DNA of 64,000 nucleotides from Myrmaecium sp. VS I D KN 1 (lineage: Eukaryota > Ascomycota > Dothideomycetes > Valsariales > Valsariaceae): the NCBI GenBank assembly GCA_019775845.1, contig JADQAV010000043.1:186001-250000 (forward strand), in the 5' to 3' direction. This document shows positions 1 through 10,670 of this stretch, piece after piece (within the stretch, counting starts at the first letter, position 1; each line of letters starts with the position of its first letter). A program made the translations under genes and the position numbers. The notes under the pieces were generated by a model. It saw only the letters and a program-made list of their open reading frames with translations, made no database searches and was not told where the DNA came from.

Positions 1-165
1 ACCTGACACCCCGCCCCTTCATAAGCGCTTCTGTCCTCCCTTCGCCATCGCCATCCCATATTCACTACATACCATTCACACCCCTCCAATCGCATCAGAC
101 CTGATTTCATTTGCGCTTCAGCATTCTCGAGCTATTCCCATCCTCTAATCCCTTCGACCACCACC

Positions 166-779
166 ATGCCATCTTCCAGAGCAGTCACGGTCGCAGGCCT
201 CGCAGCCGCAGGCGGCGTAGGATACTATCTGTACCAAGCCGGCGGCAGTCCATCCGTCGCCGAGAAGAAGTTTGAGCGTACGTTCTCTCCTGATGGGTCG
301 CGCATCTTCCACTCCGTCGACTCCGCCTTCGTATCAGGAACCGAGCTAACATCCTCCTTCCCCGCAAAACAGACGACGCCGCCAAGCTCTCCAGCACCAT
401 CCGCGCCGAGCTCCCGGGCAGAGAGAAGGAAGTCAAGACGCAGGGCAAGATCTACGCGGAAGAGGCCGGGCAGAAGATCGACCGCGCGGTATGTGATCCA
501 GCGCAATCATCGCCGAGGACCAGAGAGGACTCGAAACAACACAACGGGACAGAGACTGACACCTGACCATTGCAGCTTGAGGAGGCCCGCGCCCAGACCC
601 GGCAGTTCGACAAGACCCTGGAACAGTACCGTGCCGAGGCCGAGAAGAAGATCGAAGCTTTTAACTCTGAAGCCCGCAAGGAGGTCAACCAGGTCGTCGA
701 CAAGTTTGACCACACGGTCGAGAAGAAGGCGAGCGAGGCGAAGGGCTGGTTCAGCGGTTGGTTCGGCGGAAGCAAGTAA
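166..779 (+). CDS. Small membrane-tethered coiled-coil protein, calcofluor-white-hypersensitive-like
   Basis: Three exons (166-277, 373-488, 576-779) with GT-AG introns of 95 and 87 bp give a 143-residue protein. Residues 7-22 form a glycine/alanine-rich hydrophobic segment that could act as a signal anchor. The rest is highly charged and helical, rich in Glu, Lys and Ala, and it ends in a short tryptophan-rich tail (GWFSGWFGGSK). This layout matches small fungal proteins usually labelled calcofluor white hypersensitive protein. That name comes from a cell-wall stress phenotype, and no enzymatic activity is implied. Both introns are supported because the charged helical pattern runs in frame across the joins. 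It is convergent with the ILV5 gene. The family assignment is from memory and moderate; the gene model is more secure. Confidence 0.72.
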
Positions 780-1372
780 AGGCGAAGATGCCTCCCGGAT
801 ATCCCTATGGAACACGTTATGATGTTAGGATAATGGATTATGGTCGTTATGCAAAGGGCGGGCGCGTGTCTGGATGAATGCTCAAGCCGGACAAGAGGAC
901 GTACCGCCTGGCTTGGTGTATGCTTGTGGTTTGACGTTATGCGATAGATACCTCTTTTGACACTGCCAACCAGATGCATGCTTGATTCCTCAGCATGTCC
1001 TTTGTCGACCCGTCTTTATGAAGCCTCACCATCACCATCATGCAGTCAGTCGATAGCAGGCCAAATGTGAAGAAAGACATCATTCATTTATGCTTCCAAT
1101 CAGTCCATGGGGTCTCATCCATTTCAACAGACATGCTTTTTCATGCTTCCGAAACCCAGCGACTGACTTGTCGTACTCCAAAGAGTGAGAAATGCTAAGA
1201 TCAAGACGTGAAATAGAAAAACGCCACCCTGGTCATCCCATGCCAAGAGGTTTTGGTAATTTACAAGATTTTTTCCATCCCGGCAGCCGTGGTATGTGAA
1301 TCAAGATTACAAGAGAGAAGCGACGGCCGCTTTGTTGCTTCTCGTCTCATATGGTCATGACGAGGCAGAAGT
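780..1372. other. Intergenic: shared 3' flanks of convergent genes
   Basis: This lies between two convergent stop codons and presumably holds both 3' UTRs. I see no conserved reading frame, repeat or RNA gene in it. Confidence 0.6.
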
Positions 1373-2777
1373 TTACTTCTGGTTCTCGGGACGGAGAGAG
1401 CGGACGGCCTTGCCGGCGCGCCAGATCTCGAGGTTGGCAATCTCATCCATCTCCTTCTGGTACTTCTCACGGTAGTCAGGAGCGGAGTTGTACTCGAGGG
1501 AGCGCTTGGTCTCGGAGCCGTCGGCAACGGAGTCGTAAAGGTCGTTGAAAACGGGCTTCAAGGTCTCCTTGAAGCGCTTGCTCCAGTCGATAGCACCGCG
1601 ACGGGCGGTGGTGGAGCAGGCGGCGTACATGTAGTCCATACCGTACTGGCCAATCAAGGGGTACAGGGACTGGGTAGCCTCCTCAACGGTCTCGTTGAAG
1701 GCCTCGCTGGGGCTGTGGCCACGCTCACGGAGGACCTCGTACTGGGCGAGGAACATACCGTGGATACCACCCATCAAGCAGCCACGCTCACCGTAGAGGT
1801 CAGAGTAGACCTCCTTCTCGAAGGTGGTCTTGTAGAGGTAGCCAGAGCCGACAGCGACACCAAGGGCGACGGCCTTCTCCTCGGCCTTGCCAGTCACATC
1901 CTGGTAAACGGCGATGGAGGAGTTGATACCACGGCCCTCACGGAAGAGGGTGCGGACGGTACGGCCGGAACCCTTGGGGGCAACAAGGATGACATCAATG
2001 TCCTTGGGAACATCGACCTTGGTGAGGTCCTTGAAGACGGGGGAGAAGCCGTGAGAGAAGTAAAGGGTCTGATGGTGGGTTAGTACGGATGCTGAATGGA
2101 GTGGAACCCAGTATAACGTACCTTGCCCTTGGTGAGCTGGGGCTTGATCGCAGGCCAGGTCTCGGACTGGGCAGCATCAGAGAGGAGGTTCATGATGATG
2201 GTACCCCTGGAGATAGCCTCGTCGACGTCGAAGAGGTTGACGCCGGGGACCCAGCCGTCCTGCTGGGCTTCCTTCCAGGAAGCGCCGTTCTTGCGGACAC
2301 CAACGATGACGTTGAGACCGTTGTCACGAAGGTTGAGACCCTGGCCGTGGCCCTGGGAACCGTAGCCGATCATGGCAAGAGTGTCATCCTTGAAGTAGTC
2401 CTGCAATTGATAGTCAGATCAATTGCTCCTTATAGGTATGATGCCTCGTAATGGGCTTTTGTTGATGTTGACTCACAAGAAGCTTCTCGCGGGGCCAGTC
2501 GGCGCGCTCTGTTATCAATGTCAGCCGCTCCGTTCACAAGCGTCCGGCAACCATCGAAGGACATACCGTAGACGTCTTCCTTAACGCCAGCGAAGTCAAC
2601 AGTCTTCAAGCCGCGGGACTGGACCTTGGGCATGGAGACAGCGGCCCTGGGAGCAGCAGCAACACCGGCCTTGGCGGCGTTGAGAGCAGAGACAAAAGTC
2701 CTGCGCTGGACCATGGGAGCCGAGCCCAGGTGCTTGACGGAGGCGCGGAGCGCTGTGGAGGCACGACGAGAGGCCAT
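1373..2777 (-). CDS. ILV5: Ketol-acid reductoisomerase, mitochondrial
   Basis: This is acetohydroxyacid isomeroreductase, the NADPH- and Mg-dependent second step of valine, leucine and isoleucine synthesis in the mitochondrion. Four exons on the minus strand (2777-2567, 2508-2477, 2400-2122, 2068-1373) encode 405 residues, the usual fungal length. Residues 1 to about 60 are rich in Arg, Ala and Ser and lack acidic residues, as in a mitochondrial presequence. The Rossmann motif GYGSQG lies at 93-98. The C-terminal helical domain carries the metal-ligand pattern DLYGE (D264, E268). The 32-nt second exon is needed to join the presequence side to the catalytic domain in frame (VYERADWPREKLL). The neighbouring genes are unrelated to branched-chain synthesis. 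Confidence 0.96.
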
Positions 2778-3330
2778 TGTGAATGTGATGGAAAGATGGA
2801 GAGTGGAGAGTGAAGGTTGTTGAATTTTGATGGGATGGAGTGAGCTATAAGAGGTCTGGGGTGCGGCCAGATTTTCGGAAGGAGTCGAGGTCCCTCCTCC
2901 TCCAGGCGAGAAGTCCGGTCGCCGAGATCGGCGCAACCACGGACTTCAGCCGTAGCTCCCAATCGACTCACTATCATTCGTCTAGACTTCTGACTACAAG
3001 TGTGCGTCAGAGCTAGCCATGGAGACAATGTGGATCCCATGTGGTATACATATGTGGAGCAAGTATACGCGCAAGGGGGCATACTTTGATACTCCGACAT
3101 TGTCAAGCACGCAAACTACCTACATCATTTCAATTGATTTCGTTCAGATGCACGCAGTAAGTGCCTGCATACTGGAGCACCTTTGGCTTAAACTCCTATC
3201 TAAGACGTCTCCAGCCGCCAATTTGCAAGCGCACATAGCTCCCAGACGCCAAAACCCTGATCAATGCTCGCTTTCATGCCATATGGATCGTTACAGAAGA
3301 TGGGGACTAAACAGGGCTCCCCGCACCCTA
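2778..3330. promoter_or_regulatory. ILV5 upstream region and UBC12 3' flank
   Basis: The minus-strand leader just upstream of the ILV5 ATG is pyrimidine-rich (CT tracts at about 2790-2830), which is common in highly expressed fungal genes. No perfect Gcn4/Cpc1 site (TGASTCA) was found in this stretch. A near match (CGACTCA) occurs at about 2967. The left part holds the 3' flank of UBC12. No other gene is seen. Confidence 0.35.
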
Positions 3331-4073
3331 CTAGTGCTTCATGACTCTTTCGTATGTCTCGCCGTTGACCCTTCCTCCAGCCATGGATGTCCTTACGTTC
3401 CGTTTGAAGCCTTCTCTGTTCGACTTGAGGTCTTCGGCAGCCTCCTTGTTCAAAGGATCCGATGCGTTTGGCTCGAGAAACAAGAACTAGTCCATTGTCA
3501 GGGAGTCCACTTCGGATGTGACATGGCAAGGGTGAGAGTATACGGACCTGTAATCCCACGATAACTGCGTTCAAGTTAAGAACGGGCTTCCAGTCTTCGC
3601 GTAAGATGTTTAAGCAAACGTTCCCCTCCAGGTCGATGTTCGGGTGATATATCTTCTGGGTGCATTTGACTTTCGGCGGATCGTGCGGGAAGTTTTGGTT
3701 GATATCGAAGTTGAAGTGAAAACGACCACCTTTGTACATCCCCTCATCAGGTTCGATGGTAAGAGTAAAATGTAGGATATCGTCTGGGTTGGGAAATTCG
3801 GTCTTCATCGTCGAACCAAGAGAAAGTTCCGAGAGATCTAGCCATCGTTGAGTACAGCTCATGACGTAGGGTTTCTACAGGGTGGACATACCCTTTTGCA
3901 CTCGTAGCTGAGCAGCAGTGACCTTCTTCTTCTTGGGCCCAGCAGCAGCAGACTCAGCCTGCTGCTGCTTTTGCTTCTGCAGGGTCGTCAGCATGCGATT
4001 CCATACTCCCAGCAATGCGCATCTGCTGGTACGCTGGTGAGTGGAACGGACCATAGACCATATCTTCAGCATC
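3331..4073 (-). CDS. UBC12: NEDD8-conjugating enzyme E2 (UBC12)
   Basis: This E2 enzyme takes NEDD8/Rub1 from the UBA3-ULA1 E1 and passes it to cullins, activating SCF-type ubiquitin ligases. Four exons (4073-4053, 3976-3892, 3837-3548, 3486-3331) give 183 residues, the family's standard length. The seven-residue first exon (MLKIWSM) is the conserved N-terminal docking peptide for the E1. A Lys-rich linker follows, then the UBC fold with the HPN motif at 100-102 and the catalytic Cys110 in [13 protein letters not shown]. The C-terminus ([20 protein letters not shown]) is well conserved. Introns 1 and 3 both begin GTCCGT, an unusual donor, yet both are required by the protein alignment. Confidence 0.95.
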
Positions 4074-4405
4074 GTAGTAGGCGTAGTGAACACTACCAGG
4101 GGAAGGCAGGAGGGAGGCGGACTGGATAGAGCGCGGAAGGGCGGGCGCCGAACTTTGCGGAAATAGAGGGAACTGGTGTGGTCGGCGATGCGCCAGCAGA
4201 AGCAAGTAAGAAGTGAAGAGAGAAAAAGACAGTCGATAAGCTACGTTGATGTTTCAAAGCTCAGTTCAGGTGACTGACTCGGTGACGATGGGGTGCTGGC
4301 GCTGCGGATGGCGTTCGGCGAAGAGATTGCCCCGCAATGATGGCCTGAGGCAGTCACATGCAAACAGAATTCCATACCTAGAGCGCTAGATCGACATGCA
4401 GTTGT
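4074..4405. promoter_or_regulatory. Intergenic between RIB7 stop and UBC12 start
   Basis: This gap separates two minus-strand genes and must hold the UBC12 promoter and leader. No clear TATA box or repeat is visible. Confidence 0.35.
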
Positions 4406-5260
4406 TCAGTCATTGAGCCTTCCGCAAAGAACTACATCCTCTCCTAGAGGCATCCACTTCACGTCTCTCAGCCTTGCTGCAGGGACAGCGGTGCCTTCCC
4501 GGCTTGTCCTCCTAGGGGGCGACACTGTCACACCTCCTTCGCCCAACCATGTGGGAGCTATCGTGACAATAACACTGTTGATCAAGTGGACGTATCGCGG
4601 TTGGAGCAGGTCGTTGATGACACCTCCGCCACCTTCAATCATGACACTGCGATGTCCCGTATCCCTGACAAGTTCGAGGATGTGTCTCCAATCCATCCTC
4701 TTCTTATCGCCCTGCCCAGTCCTCCGGAGCCCATCCCGGTGCAGATATCGGCCACCAAGAGAAGCTAGAAGGGCGCTCTGCCCTTCGTCGGGCTCTTGCA
4801 TGGTGATGATATACGGAGCCTTGCCCCTGCCTTCCGCTGCCAGCGCCATGATTTTGGTGGTCTTGCTGAACTTCCATTTCGCATCGGGATCTACAACAAT
4901 GGGCCGTGGTTGACCCTCCAGGCCTTGTCCACCATACCCCCCAACACCTTCGATCCTACAGTTCAGACTGGGGTTATCTGCAATTGCTGTGCCCGCGCCG
5001 ATCAAGATGGCATCATGCCTAGAGCGCAGATAGTGCGTCATGGCTTTGGACTGTGGCCCTGATAATGCTGTCTGAACACCGGGGGCTATCGAGAGAGCCG
5101 AGTCGAGAGACGTAGCAAACGTCAGGGTAGAGAAGATTGAGTTTTCGTCTTTTGTATCATATGCTCGAGGAGGCATATATGGTTCCAGAGGCACCCGGTC
5201 TAATTCGGAGAACTGGAGAGCATCTCTGGACTTTGGAGGTTCGTTTGCCGCCGCCGCCAT
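4406..5260 (-). CDS. RIB7: 2,5-diamino-6-ribosylamino-pyrimidinone 5'-phosphate reductase
   Basis: This is a single-exon gene of 284 codons. The product fits the fungal RIB7 reductase, which uses NADPH to reduce the ribosyl side chain of the diamino-pyrimidinone phosphate in riboflavin synthesis. It belongs to the RibD C-terminal / dihydrofolate-reductase-like fold. Visible family signatures are the N-terminal FATSLDSALS block, the substrate-side segment LRSRHDAILIGAGTAIADNPSLNCR, and the glycine-rich MIEGGGGVI stretch near residues 215-223, which normally contacts NADPH. Length agrees with fungal homologues. The ATG chosen is the first in frame and leaves a short, poorly conserved leader before the fold. 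It is divergent from GET3, sharing a 485-bp upstream region. Confidence 0.93.
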   Translation of the reverse strand: MAAAANEPPKSRDALQFSELDRVPLEPYMPPRAYDTKDENSIFSTLTFATSLDSALSIAPGVQTALSGPQSKAMTHYLRSRHDAILIGAGTAIADNPSLNCRIEGVGGYGGQGLEGQPRPIVVDPDAKWKFSKTTKIMALAAEGRGKAPYIITMQEPDEGQSALLASLGGRYLHRDGLRRTGQGDKKRMDWRHILELVRDTGHRSVMIEGGGGVINDLLQPRYVHLINSVIVTIAPTWLGEGGVTVSPPRRTSREGTAVPAARLRDVKWMPLGEDVVLCGRLND

Positions 5261-5745
5261 GCTTCGAATGATTTAGTGCGGGGAACGGCAATGATTTCAT
5301 TAAAAAGCAGAAAATAATAAAAGAAAAGACGATATGTCCCGGGGCTAATGGTCGCTTCTGAACTTGATGGCCTTACTGACTCCGAAGATAGGGGCCCGAT
5401 TTGGAGACGGCTGCTGCGTACTGAAGTACTATTTACAACATTTGGGTTCGGCGATGATCTTATGGTGTTGAGGGGCACAGGGTTACTACTAAGGGGCGAA
5501 GATGACGCTCGTCCCGCCTCGCGTGGCGGGCCCTTTCATCTGGAGAAGCATCTCGAACCGAAAGCTGCAATCCAACTTACACACGTTTCACCGCGCCCCT
5601 CAGCAGATCTGCTACCTACATACTCACGCAGCGCTTCGAATTCGCTATCGTCTATTGAGGGTCTTAAAAGACTACTATTCCCAGCAATACTCTTCCACGA
5701 GGTCCGCTACCTGTTCGAGGTACGCCTTCATAGACCACCGGCAAG
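5261..5745. promoter_or_regulatory. Shared divergent promoter region of RIB7 and GET3
   Basis: This 485-bp gap lies between divergent start codons, so it must contain both promoters. The RIB7 side is A/T-rich (about 5290-5330 reads as a poly-A-like stretch). The GET3 side is GC-richer. No palindrome or clear TATA box stands out. Confidence 0.5.
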
Positions 5746-6885
5746 ATGAGCAACACCGCCATGGTGGTCGATGACGATGTCATGGAGCCTACGCTCCAAA
5801 GCATCCTTGACCAGAAGACGCTGCGCTGGATCTTTGTTGGAGGCAAGGGTGGTGTTGGAAAGACGACAACGTCATGTTCGCTCGCGATACAACTCGCCAA
5901 ACATCGCAAGTCGGTCCTCCTGATCTCGACAGATCCGGCCCATAACCTCAGCGATGCCTTCAACCAGAAGTTTGGCAAAGATGCCAGGCTTGTTGAGGGC
6001 TTCACGAACCTAAGCGCCATGGAGATCGACCCGAACGGTAGCATACAAGACCTGCTGGCAGCTGGTGGAGAAGGTGCCGACGAAGCCATGTCTGGACTGG
6101 GAGGCATGGGGAACATGATGCAAGACCTTGCATTCAGCGTGAGTCTTGCTCACGAAGGACATGAAGTGGTTCACAGTCTAACGCACATCAGATTCCCGGT
6201 GTTGACGAGGCGATGTCATTCGCGGAAGTACTGAAGCAGGTCAAATCGCTCTCATATGAGGTGATCATCTTCGATACCGCACCCACCGGCCACACACTTC
6301 GGTTCCTGCAGTTCCCCACGGTCATGGAGAAGGCGTTGGGAAAGCTGTCCCAGCTCTCTTCGCAATTTGGACCTATGCTCAACTCCATAATGGGGGCTCG
6401 TGGAGGGTTTCCCGGCGGTCAGAACTTGGATGAGATGATGGCCAAGATGGAATCACTACGCGAGACGATTTCTGAAGTCAACACCCAGTTCAAGAACGCA
6501 GACCTCACGACTTTTGTCTGCGTCTGCATTCCGGAATTCCTGAGCTTGTACGAGACGGAGCGCATGATCCAGGAGCTCTCCAGCTACGAAATCGACACCC
6601 ACGCCATTGTTGTTAACCAGCTCCTCTTCCCGAAAGCCGACAACCCATGCGAGCAATGTAACGCTCGCCGTAAGATGCAGAAGAAATACTTGGACCAGAT
6701 CGAGGAGTTGTACGACGAGTTCAACGTCGTCAAGATGCCTTTGCTGGTGGAGGAGGTCAGAGGAAAGGAGAAACTAGAGAAGTAAGAGCTTCTGATGAAC
6801 GAGCCGACAGGCCCACCATGCTAACAAACCTTTCTCCGATAGATTCAGCGAGATGTTGGTGAAGCCTTTCCAGCCCCCGCAGTAG
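5746..6885 (+). CDS. GET3: Guided-entry-of-tail-anchored-proteins ATPase
   Basis: Get3 is the cytosolic homodimeric ATPase that receives tail-anchored membrane proteins and delivers them to the Get1/Get2 receptor at the ER. Three exons (5746-6138, 6192-6781, 6843-6885) with introns of 53 and 61 bp give 341 residues, close to fungal relatives. The deviant P-loop GKGGVGKT is at 33-40 and the switch I motif [12 protein letters not shown] at 61-72, with Asp63 as the expected catalytic residue. [10 protein letters not shown] is switch II. The zinc-binding CxxC of the dimer interface is Cys284/Cys287. A methionine-rich client-binding region follows the first intron. The tiny last exon supplies the conserved tail [10 protein letters not shown]. 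Confidence 0.96.
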
Positions 6886-8049
6886 ACGGCATAATCGCCG
6901 CTTTTGTATTTCGCCGGAGTCGCTCGAAGAGGAATGGAGTCAAGGCAAGATACCACGTTGAAGATGATACTTACGTACAAATATATCAAAACTCCGGCAA
7001 CAACATACCAGGATATTCCGGTCATGGCTCTGAAATTGTGCTTTTTTCATCTCTCCGAGACGAATTTTCATCGCGTTCTCTCCTCAGGCAAGCTGATGAA
7101 CAGACGATTTGTTGGGCGATCCCAGCGGTACGGTATATCCCTGCTAATATTGCAACTACGACTTCCTCATGACCACGCCATCCTTGGCCAAGCCGTAAAA
7201 GCCCCGCAAGCTAACGATCGTTTTCGCGGCACGTCGGGCATCTTTCTCGATTCACTAGGCGCCGCATCCAAGTTGGACCGGCTATTCCTCCACGTGCTTC
7301 CGTGGTCTCGGTAGCATGAAGATCATTATCATCTCTGGCCTCTAGAGGGCTGAACTGGCTCTCGACCATGCCTGGGCGCCTTAAGCGCCTATGTCGATAT
7401 TCTGATGCACCTCTCGCCCAATGTTGACTCTTCTCGGCACTGCGGTATTCGAACTAGCTTTATACAGGGTCACCGGCTTCTTTGAGTCAGGTAAAAGTAA
7501 GCGAACAAGTATCAACTTTTGTACCACCTTCCGGACGCGGCAGGTAAGAGATTTAATCTACATAACCTTTTTCTCCTGCTCTTCCTTGCTCGCTGTGACC
7601 GGCATCAGGCCCGTCCGCCAATCATGCTCACCACTTTCGCCCGTTCGCCCCGGCAGTTGCCGCTCGAAGCGTGTCGCCGGCTGCATGGCTAAAACTGCAG
7701 GGACGGAGCCTTGCGCGGCCCGTCCCTACGACCTGTCTTCCATGGCACCTGCATCCCTGGACCACGAGGTTCTGATTCGACCTCCGTGCGGTCGAACATG
7801 CGAGCTGTGCCCGCTAACTAGTGAAGCTGCGGGGTGGTCAGGCATGCTAGGCTGAAGGTGAATGCGCCGGTCGGAGCTCCGAAGTGTGAATTGTTGGGAG
7901 CCCATGCTATTGCGGGCACGCCGGAAGTATATATACGGACGGTGTGCCTCGCGAGGTTCGCTCTGGAGTGGTATGAGACTGTGTTGGCCAGTTCCAGGTC
8001 TCTGATTCAACGACGAGGCTGAGGTGCATAGCCTGACAGCTGAAGAGTC
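6886..8049. other. 1.16 kb intergenic region between GET3 and lipase
   Basis: I find no convincing gene here. A 144-codon frame at 7421-7855 (+) has no recognisable domain, poor coding character and a rival frame on the other strand. The right part serves as the lipase promoter. Confidence 0.5.
7927..7936 (+). promoter_or_regulatory. TATA-box candidate for the lipase gene
   Basis: The sequence gtatatatac lies 114 bp before the lipase ATG in an otherwise GC-balanced region. That is a suitable distance for a fungal TATA element with a short leader. Confidence 0.4.
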
Positions 8050-9108
8050 ATGAAGTCCGCTTCGATCTTACTCAGGGTAGCTGCCCTCCTCCTCCCTGCT
8101 GTATCTGCACTGCCACTTGAAAGAAGAGGTATGGACGAACTATCCTAGCGATCAGTGTGTCTATTTTGCCTAACCTATCAAAGCTATATCCGCGGATCTC
8201 CTGGCAACCTTCAACCTCTTCGAGCAGTTCGCAGCCGCAGCATATTGTCCGGATAACAACGACAGTCCCGACACCAAGCTTACTTGCTCTGTCGGAAACT
8301 GCCCGCTTGTCGAAGCTGACACGACCAGCACGGTCACTGAATTCGAAAAGTACATCTTACACGACCTCGTTCACCTACAGACAAAGTCCCAGCTAACGTC
8401 CACCTCTATCTCTGTCCCTTTAGCTCGCTCGAAACCGACGTCACTGGCTACGTCGCGACTGACAGCACACGAGAGCTCATCGTTGTGGCATTCCGCGGGA
8501 GTTCCTCGATCCGGAACTGGATCGCCGACATCGACTTTCCCTTCACCGACACCGACCTCTGCGATGGCTGCCGGGCAGCCTCGGGCTTCTGGACGTCCTG
8601 GACGGAGGCACGGACAGGGGTGCTGGCGGCGGTGGCGAGCGCTGCCGCGGCCAACCCGTCCTATACCGTCGCCGTGACGGGCCACAGTCTCGGCGGGGCC
8701 GTGGCCGCGCTGGCCGCTGGCGCCCTCCGGAACGCGGGCTACACGGTCGCGCTATACAGCTTCGGAGCGCCTCGCGTGGGTGACGAGACCCTCAGCGAGT
8801 ACATCACTGCGCAGGCGGGTGGAAACTACCGCATCACGCACCTCAACGACCCGGTGCCGAAGCTGCCCCCGCTGCTCCTGGGGTATCGCCATATCAGCCC
8901 GGAATACTACATCAGCAGCGGGAACAACGTGACCGTGACGGCGGATGACGTAGAGGAGTACACCGGCACGATCAACCTGAGTGGAAACACGGGCGATCTG
9001 ACGTTCGACACGGATGCGCACAGTTGGTACTTCAACGAGATCGGGGCATGCGATGATGGTGAGGCTTTGGAGTGGAAGAAGCGGGGGGTAGAAGTTCAGT
9101 GGGTTTAA
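8050..9108 (+). CDS. Secreted class 3 lipase / feruloyl-esterase-like hydrolase
   Basis: Three exons (8050-8128, 8184-8349, 8424-9108; introns 55 and 74 bp) encode 309 residues. The protein has a signal peptide (about residues 1-20, ending VSA) and a short propeptide closing with Arg25-Arg26, a Kex2-type processing site. It then resembles the Thermomyces/Rhizomucor lipase fold. The nucleophile is Ser170 in GHSLGG, the acid Asp224 in LNDPVPKLPP, and the histidine His281 in DAHSWYF. The oxyanion segment FRGSSSIRNW lies at 105-114. Cysteine pairs (CSVGNC, CDGC) match the family's disulfides. It should act outside the cell on acylglycerols or related esters. Whether it is a true lipase or a feruloyl esterase cannot be told without the lid structure. 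Confidence 0.93.
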
Positions 9109-9787
9109 CGGCACTCCGCAGAGCGTTCATGACGGGTTATGATGACGATGATGGATGGGTTACAAGACATGGTAAGCTTGTTGGGTATTGATCACGTACG
9201 GAAAGATGGTCTATCTACTTTTATATTCCACACAAAGCTCGTCCTTGGTGGTCAAAAGCAATAAGACACTCGAAGAGCCTGTTACATGTGTACGAACGCC
9301 GGGGAGCCGTCTCCCTGCTGTAGCACCCATCCACCCACCGACCTCAGAAGCGCCAGGCGTAATCAAGCCATGGATACTCGCCGCTGAGTGAGAGGGTCCC
9401 TAACTTAAGTGAGCATACGGTCCTTCCCAGGGCGGCTATCAGCGATCAGTACTCAACTCTCAACTCTCAAACCTGCCTGTCACAGTACAGTACCCCTTCT
9501 TACCAAAAGCCATCCATCTCCGGCATCCACACGCTCTGCCCACCGCCGTGAAACCTTTTCCCCTTTATTCGTCCCCCCCGCTCCCTTCCCTCTGCAGCCC
9601 CTCATCTCAAACCTTTTCGCGACCCCCTCTTCCCCCCCTCCTCCTCCTCCCCCCAATACCGCCGCTAGCACCACCGAGGTCAGCCTCCAGCCCCACTCAT
9701 TCAGCCAGCCCCAAACCCAGAAGAAAACTTTCTCTACTTGTATCTTACTGCTCCAGCTTTTACTCATCCATCTAGCAAACCCTCGCT
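9109..9787. other. Intergenic: lipase 3' flank and tRNA upstream region
   Basis: A strongly pyrimidine-rich stretch (about 9550-9660, runs of C and CTC on the plus strand) precedes the tRNA pair. Reading frames crossing it are low-complexity and not credible. No other feature is seen. Confidence 0.5.
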
Positions 9788-9859
9788 GGTTTCGTAGTGT
9801 AATGGTCATCACGAGGGATTCTGATTCCCTAAATCCCGGTTCGATTCCGGGCGAGACCT
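9788..9859 (+). tRNA. tRNA-Gln (anticodon CTG)
   Basis: A 72-nt cloverleaf. The acceptor stem GGTTTCG pairs with CGAGACC (one G-T pair). The anticodon arm AGGGA-TTCTGAT-TCCCT presents CTG, and the T arm contains GGTTCGATTCC. The discriminator base is T. There is no intron. No T-run terminator directly follows, so it may be transcribed together with the tRNA-Phe that starts 26 nt downstream. Confidence 0.93.
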
Positions 9860-9885
9860 GGGCCTTCTTCACTTGGCTCTTACAT

Positions 9886-9990
9886 GCAGCTTTAGCTCAC
9901 TTGGGAGAGCGCCAGACTGAAGTTCACTTCTGTCCCTAGCATATTCTGTGCGGTATCTGGAGGTACTGTGTTCGATCCACAGAAGCTGCA
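9886..9990 (+). tRNA. tRNA-Phe (anticodon GAA) with a 32-nt intron
   Basis: The acceptor stem GCAGCTT pairs perfectly with AAGCTGC, and the discriminator is A. The D arm TAGCTCACTTGGGAGAGCG and T arm GTTCGATCC are canonical B-box and A-box regions. The anticodon stem CCAGA/TCTGG flanks the loop CTGAAG, and a 32-nt intron (9923-9954) sits at the standard position after base 37. Removing it gives a 73-nt tRNA. An A and six Ts at 9991-9997 form the Pol III terminator. Confidence 0.95.
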
Positions 9991-9991
9991 A

Positions 9992-9997
9992 TTTTTT
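9992..9997 (+). terminator. RNA polymerase III terminator
   Basis: A run of six T residues begins two bases after the tRNA-Phe 3' end. It is the first T-run of four or more after the tRNA-Gln gene, so it may end a two-tRNA transcript. Confidence 0.75.
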
Positions 9998-10670
9998 GCT
10001 TTCTTTTTCCCTCCCTCTCTTTTCTGTATGCTTTCGGATCATGGCTGCGGGCGGAAGGCGGAGGAGAAAATTCTTTTTTTTAGCTTGGGGAGAGGTGAGT
10101 CAGATATGGGACGGCTTCAGGGTCTGTTTGAGTCAGCCTTACGGCTCGGTAGGGCTCCGTGCCCGCTTGTCTCAGGCGGTCAAGGCTATATAGACCTAAG
10201 ATATATTCACCTACTTGTTCTTCCCTATAAGGCGTTCAGATATGTATAAATATATGTAGTTGCAGGCATCATACCTTCGAACAGTCCCGAGATATTCATC
10301 GATAATCTGTCAAAAGCTGTGCCCTTAAAGACCGTGAGCTCCCGTTGCCTGCAGCCGACTTCGGCAACACTACCGACCCTTTCTGCCGCGGGGAAAGCTT
10401 CCCATCATTCCCCCGCCATCTCGCAGACGGGAATTCCCCACTTTTAGTGAATACCGCCTTTCCTAAACGTCCCATCCGCCTTCACCCAACGAACCCGGCC
10501 TGTTTGCCAAGCATGCATGCTCAACCCATGCGTTTGATGGCGCCATCGGCCTCGTTTGCCGATTTATCCATCCTCATGTGTCTTGCACCATCTCGACGCC
10601 CAGGAGCGCAGGCCGAAAAGCTTGCTCCTTTCATTGATGATCTGGGACTATCCAGATTGAAGCGCTGAGG
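9998..10670. promoter_or_regulatory. Upstream region of the MFS transporter
   Basis: About 670 bp without a credible gene. It includes an AT-rich patch (about 10,185-10,260) with TATA-like words. Presumed promoter and leader of the transporter. Confidence 0.4.

Noticed and set aside
2468-2474. Perfect TGACTCA (Gcn4/Cpc1-type) site inside ILV5
   Set aside because: It coincides with the 5' splice site GTGAGTCA of intron 2 and is explained by it; a regulatory role is not supported.
7421-7855. 144-codon plus-strand frame between GET3 and the lipase
   Set aside because: No recognisable domain, no splice-supported extension and an overlapping rival frame on the other strand; treated as intergenic.
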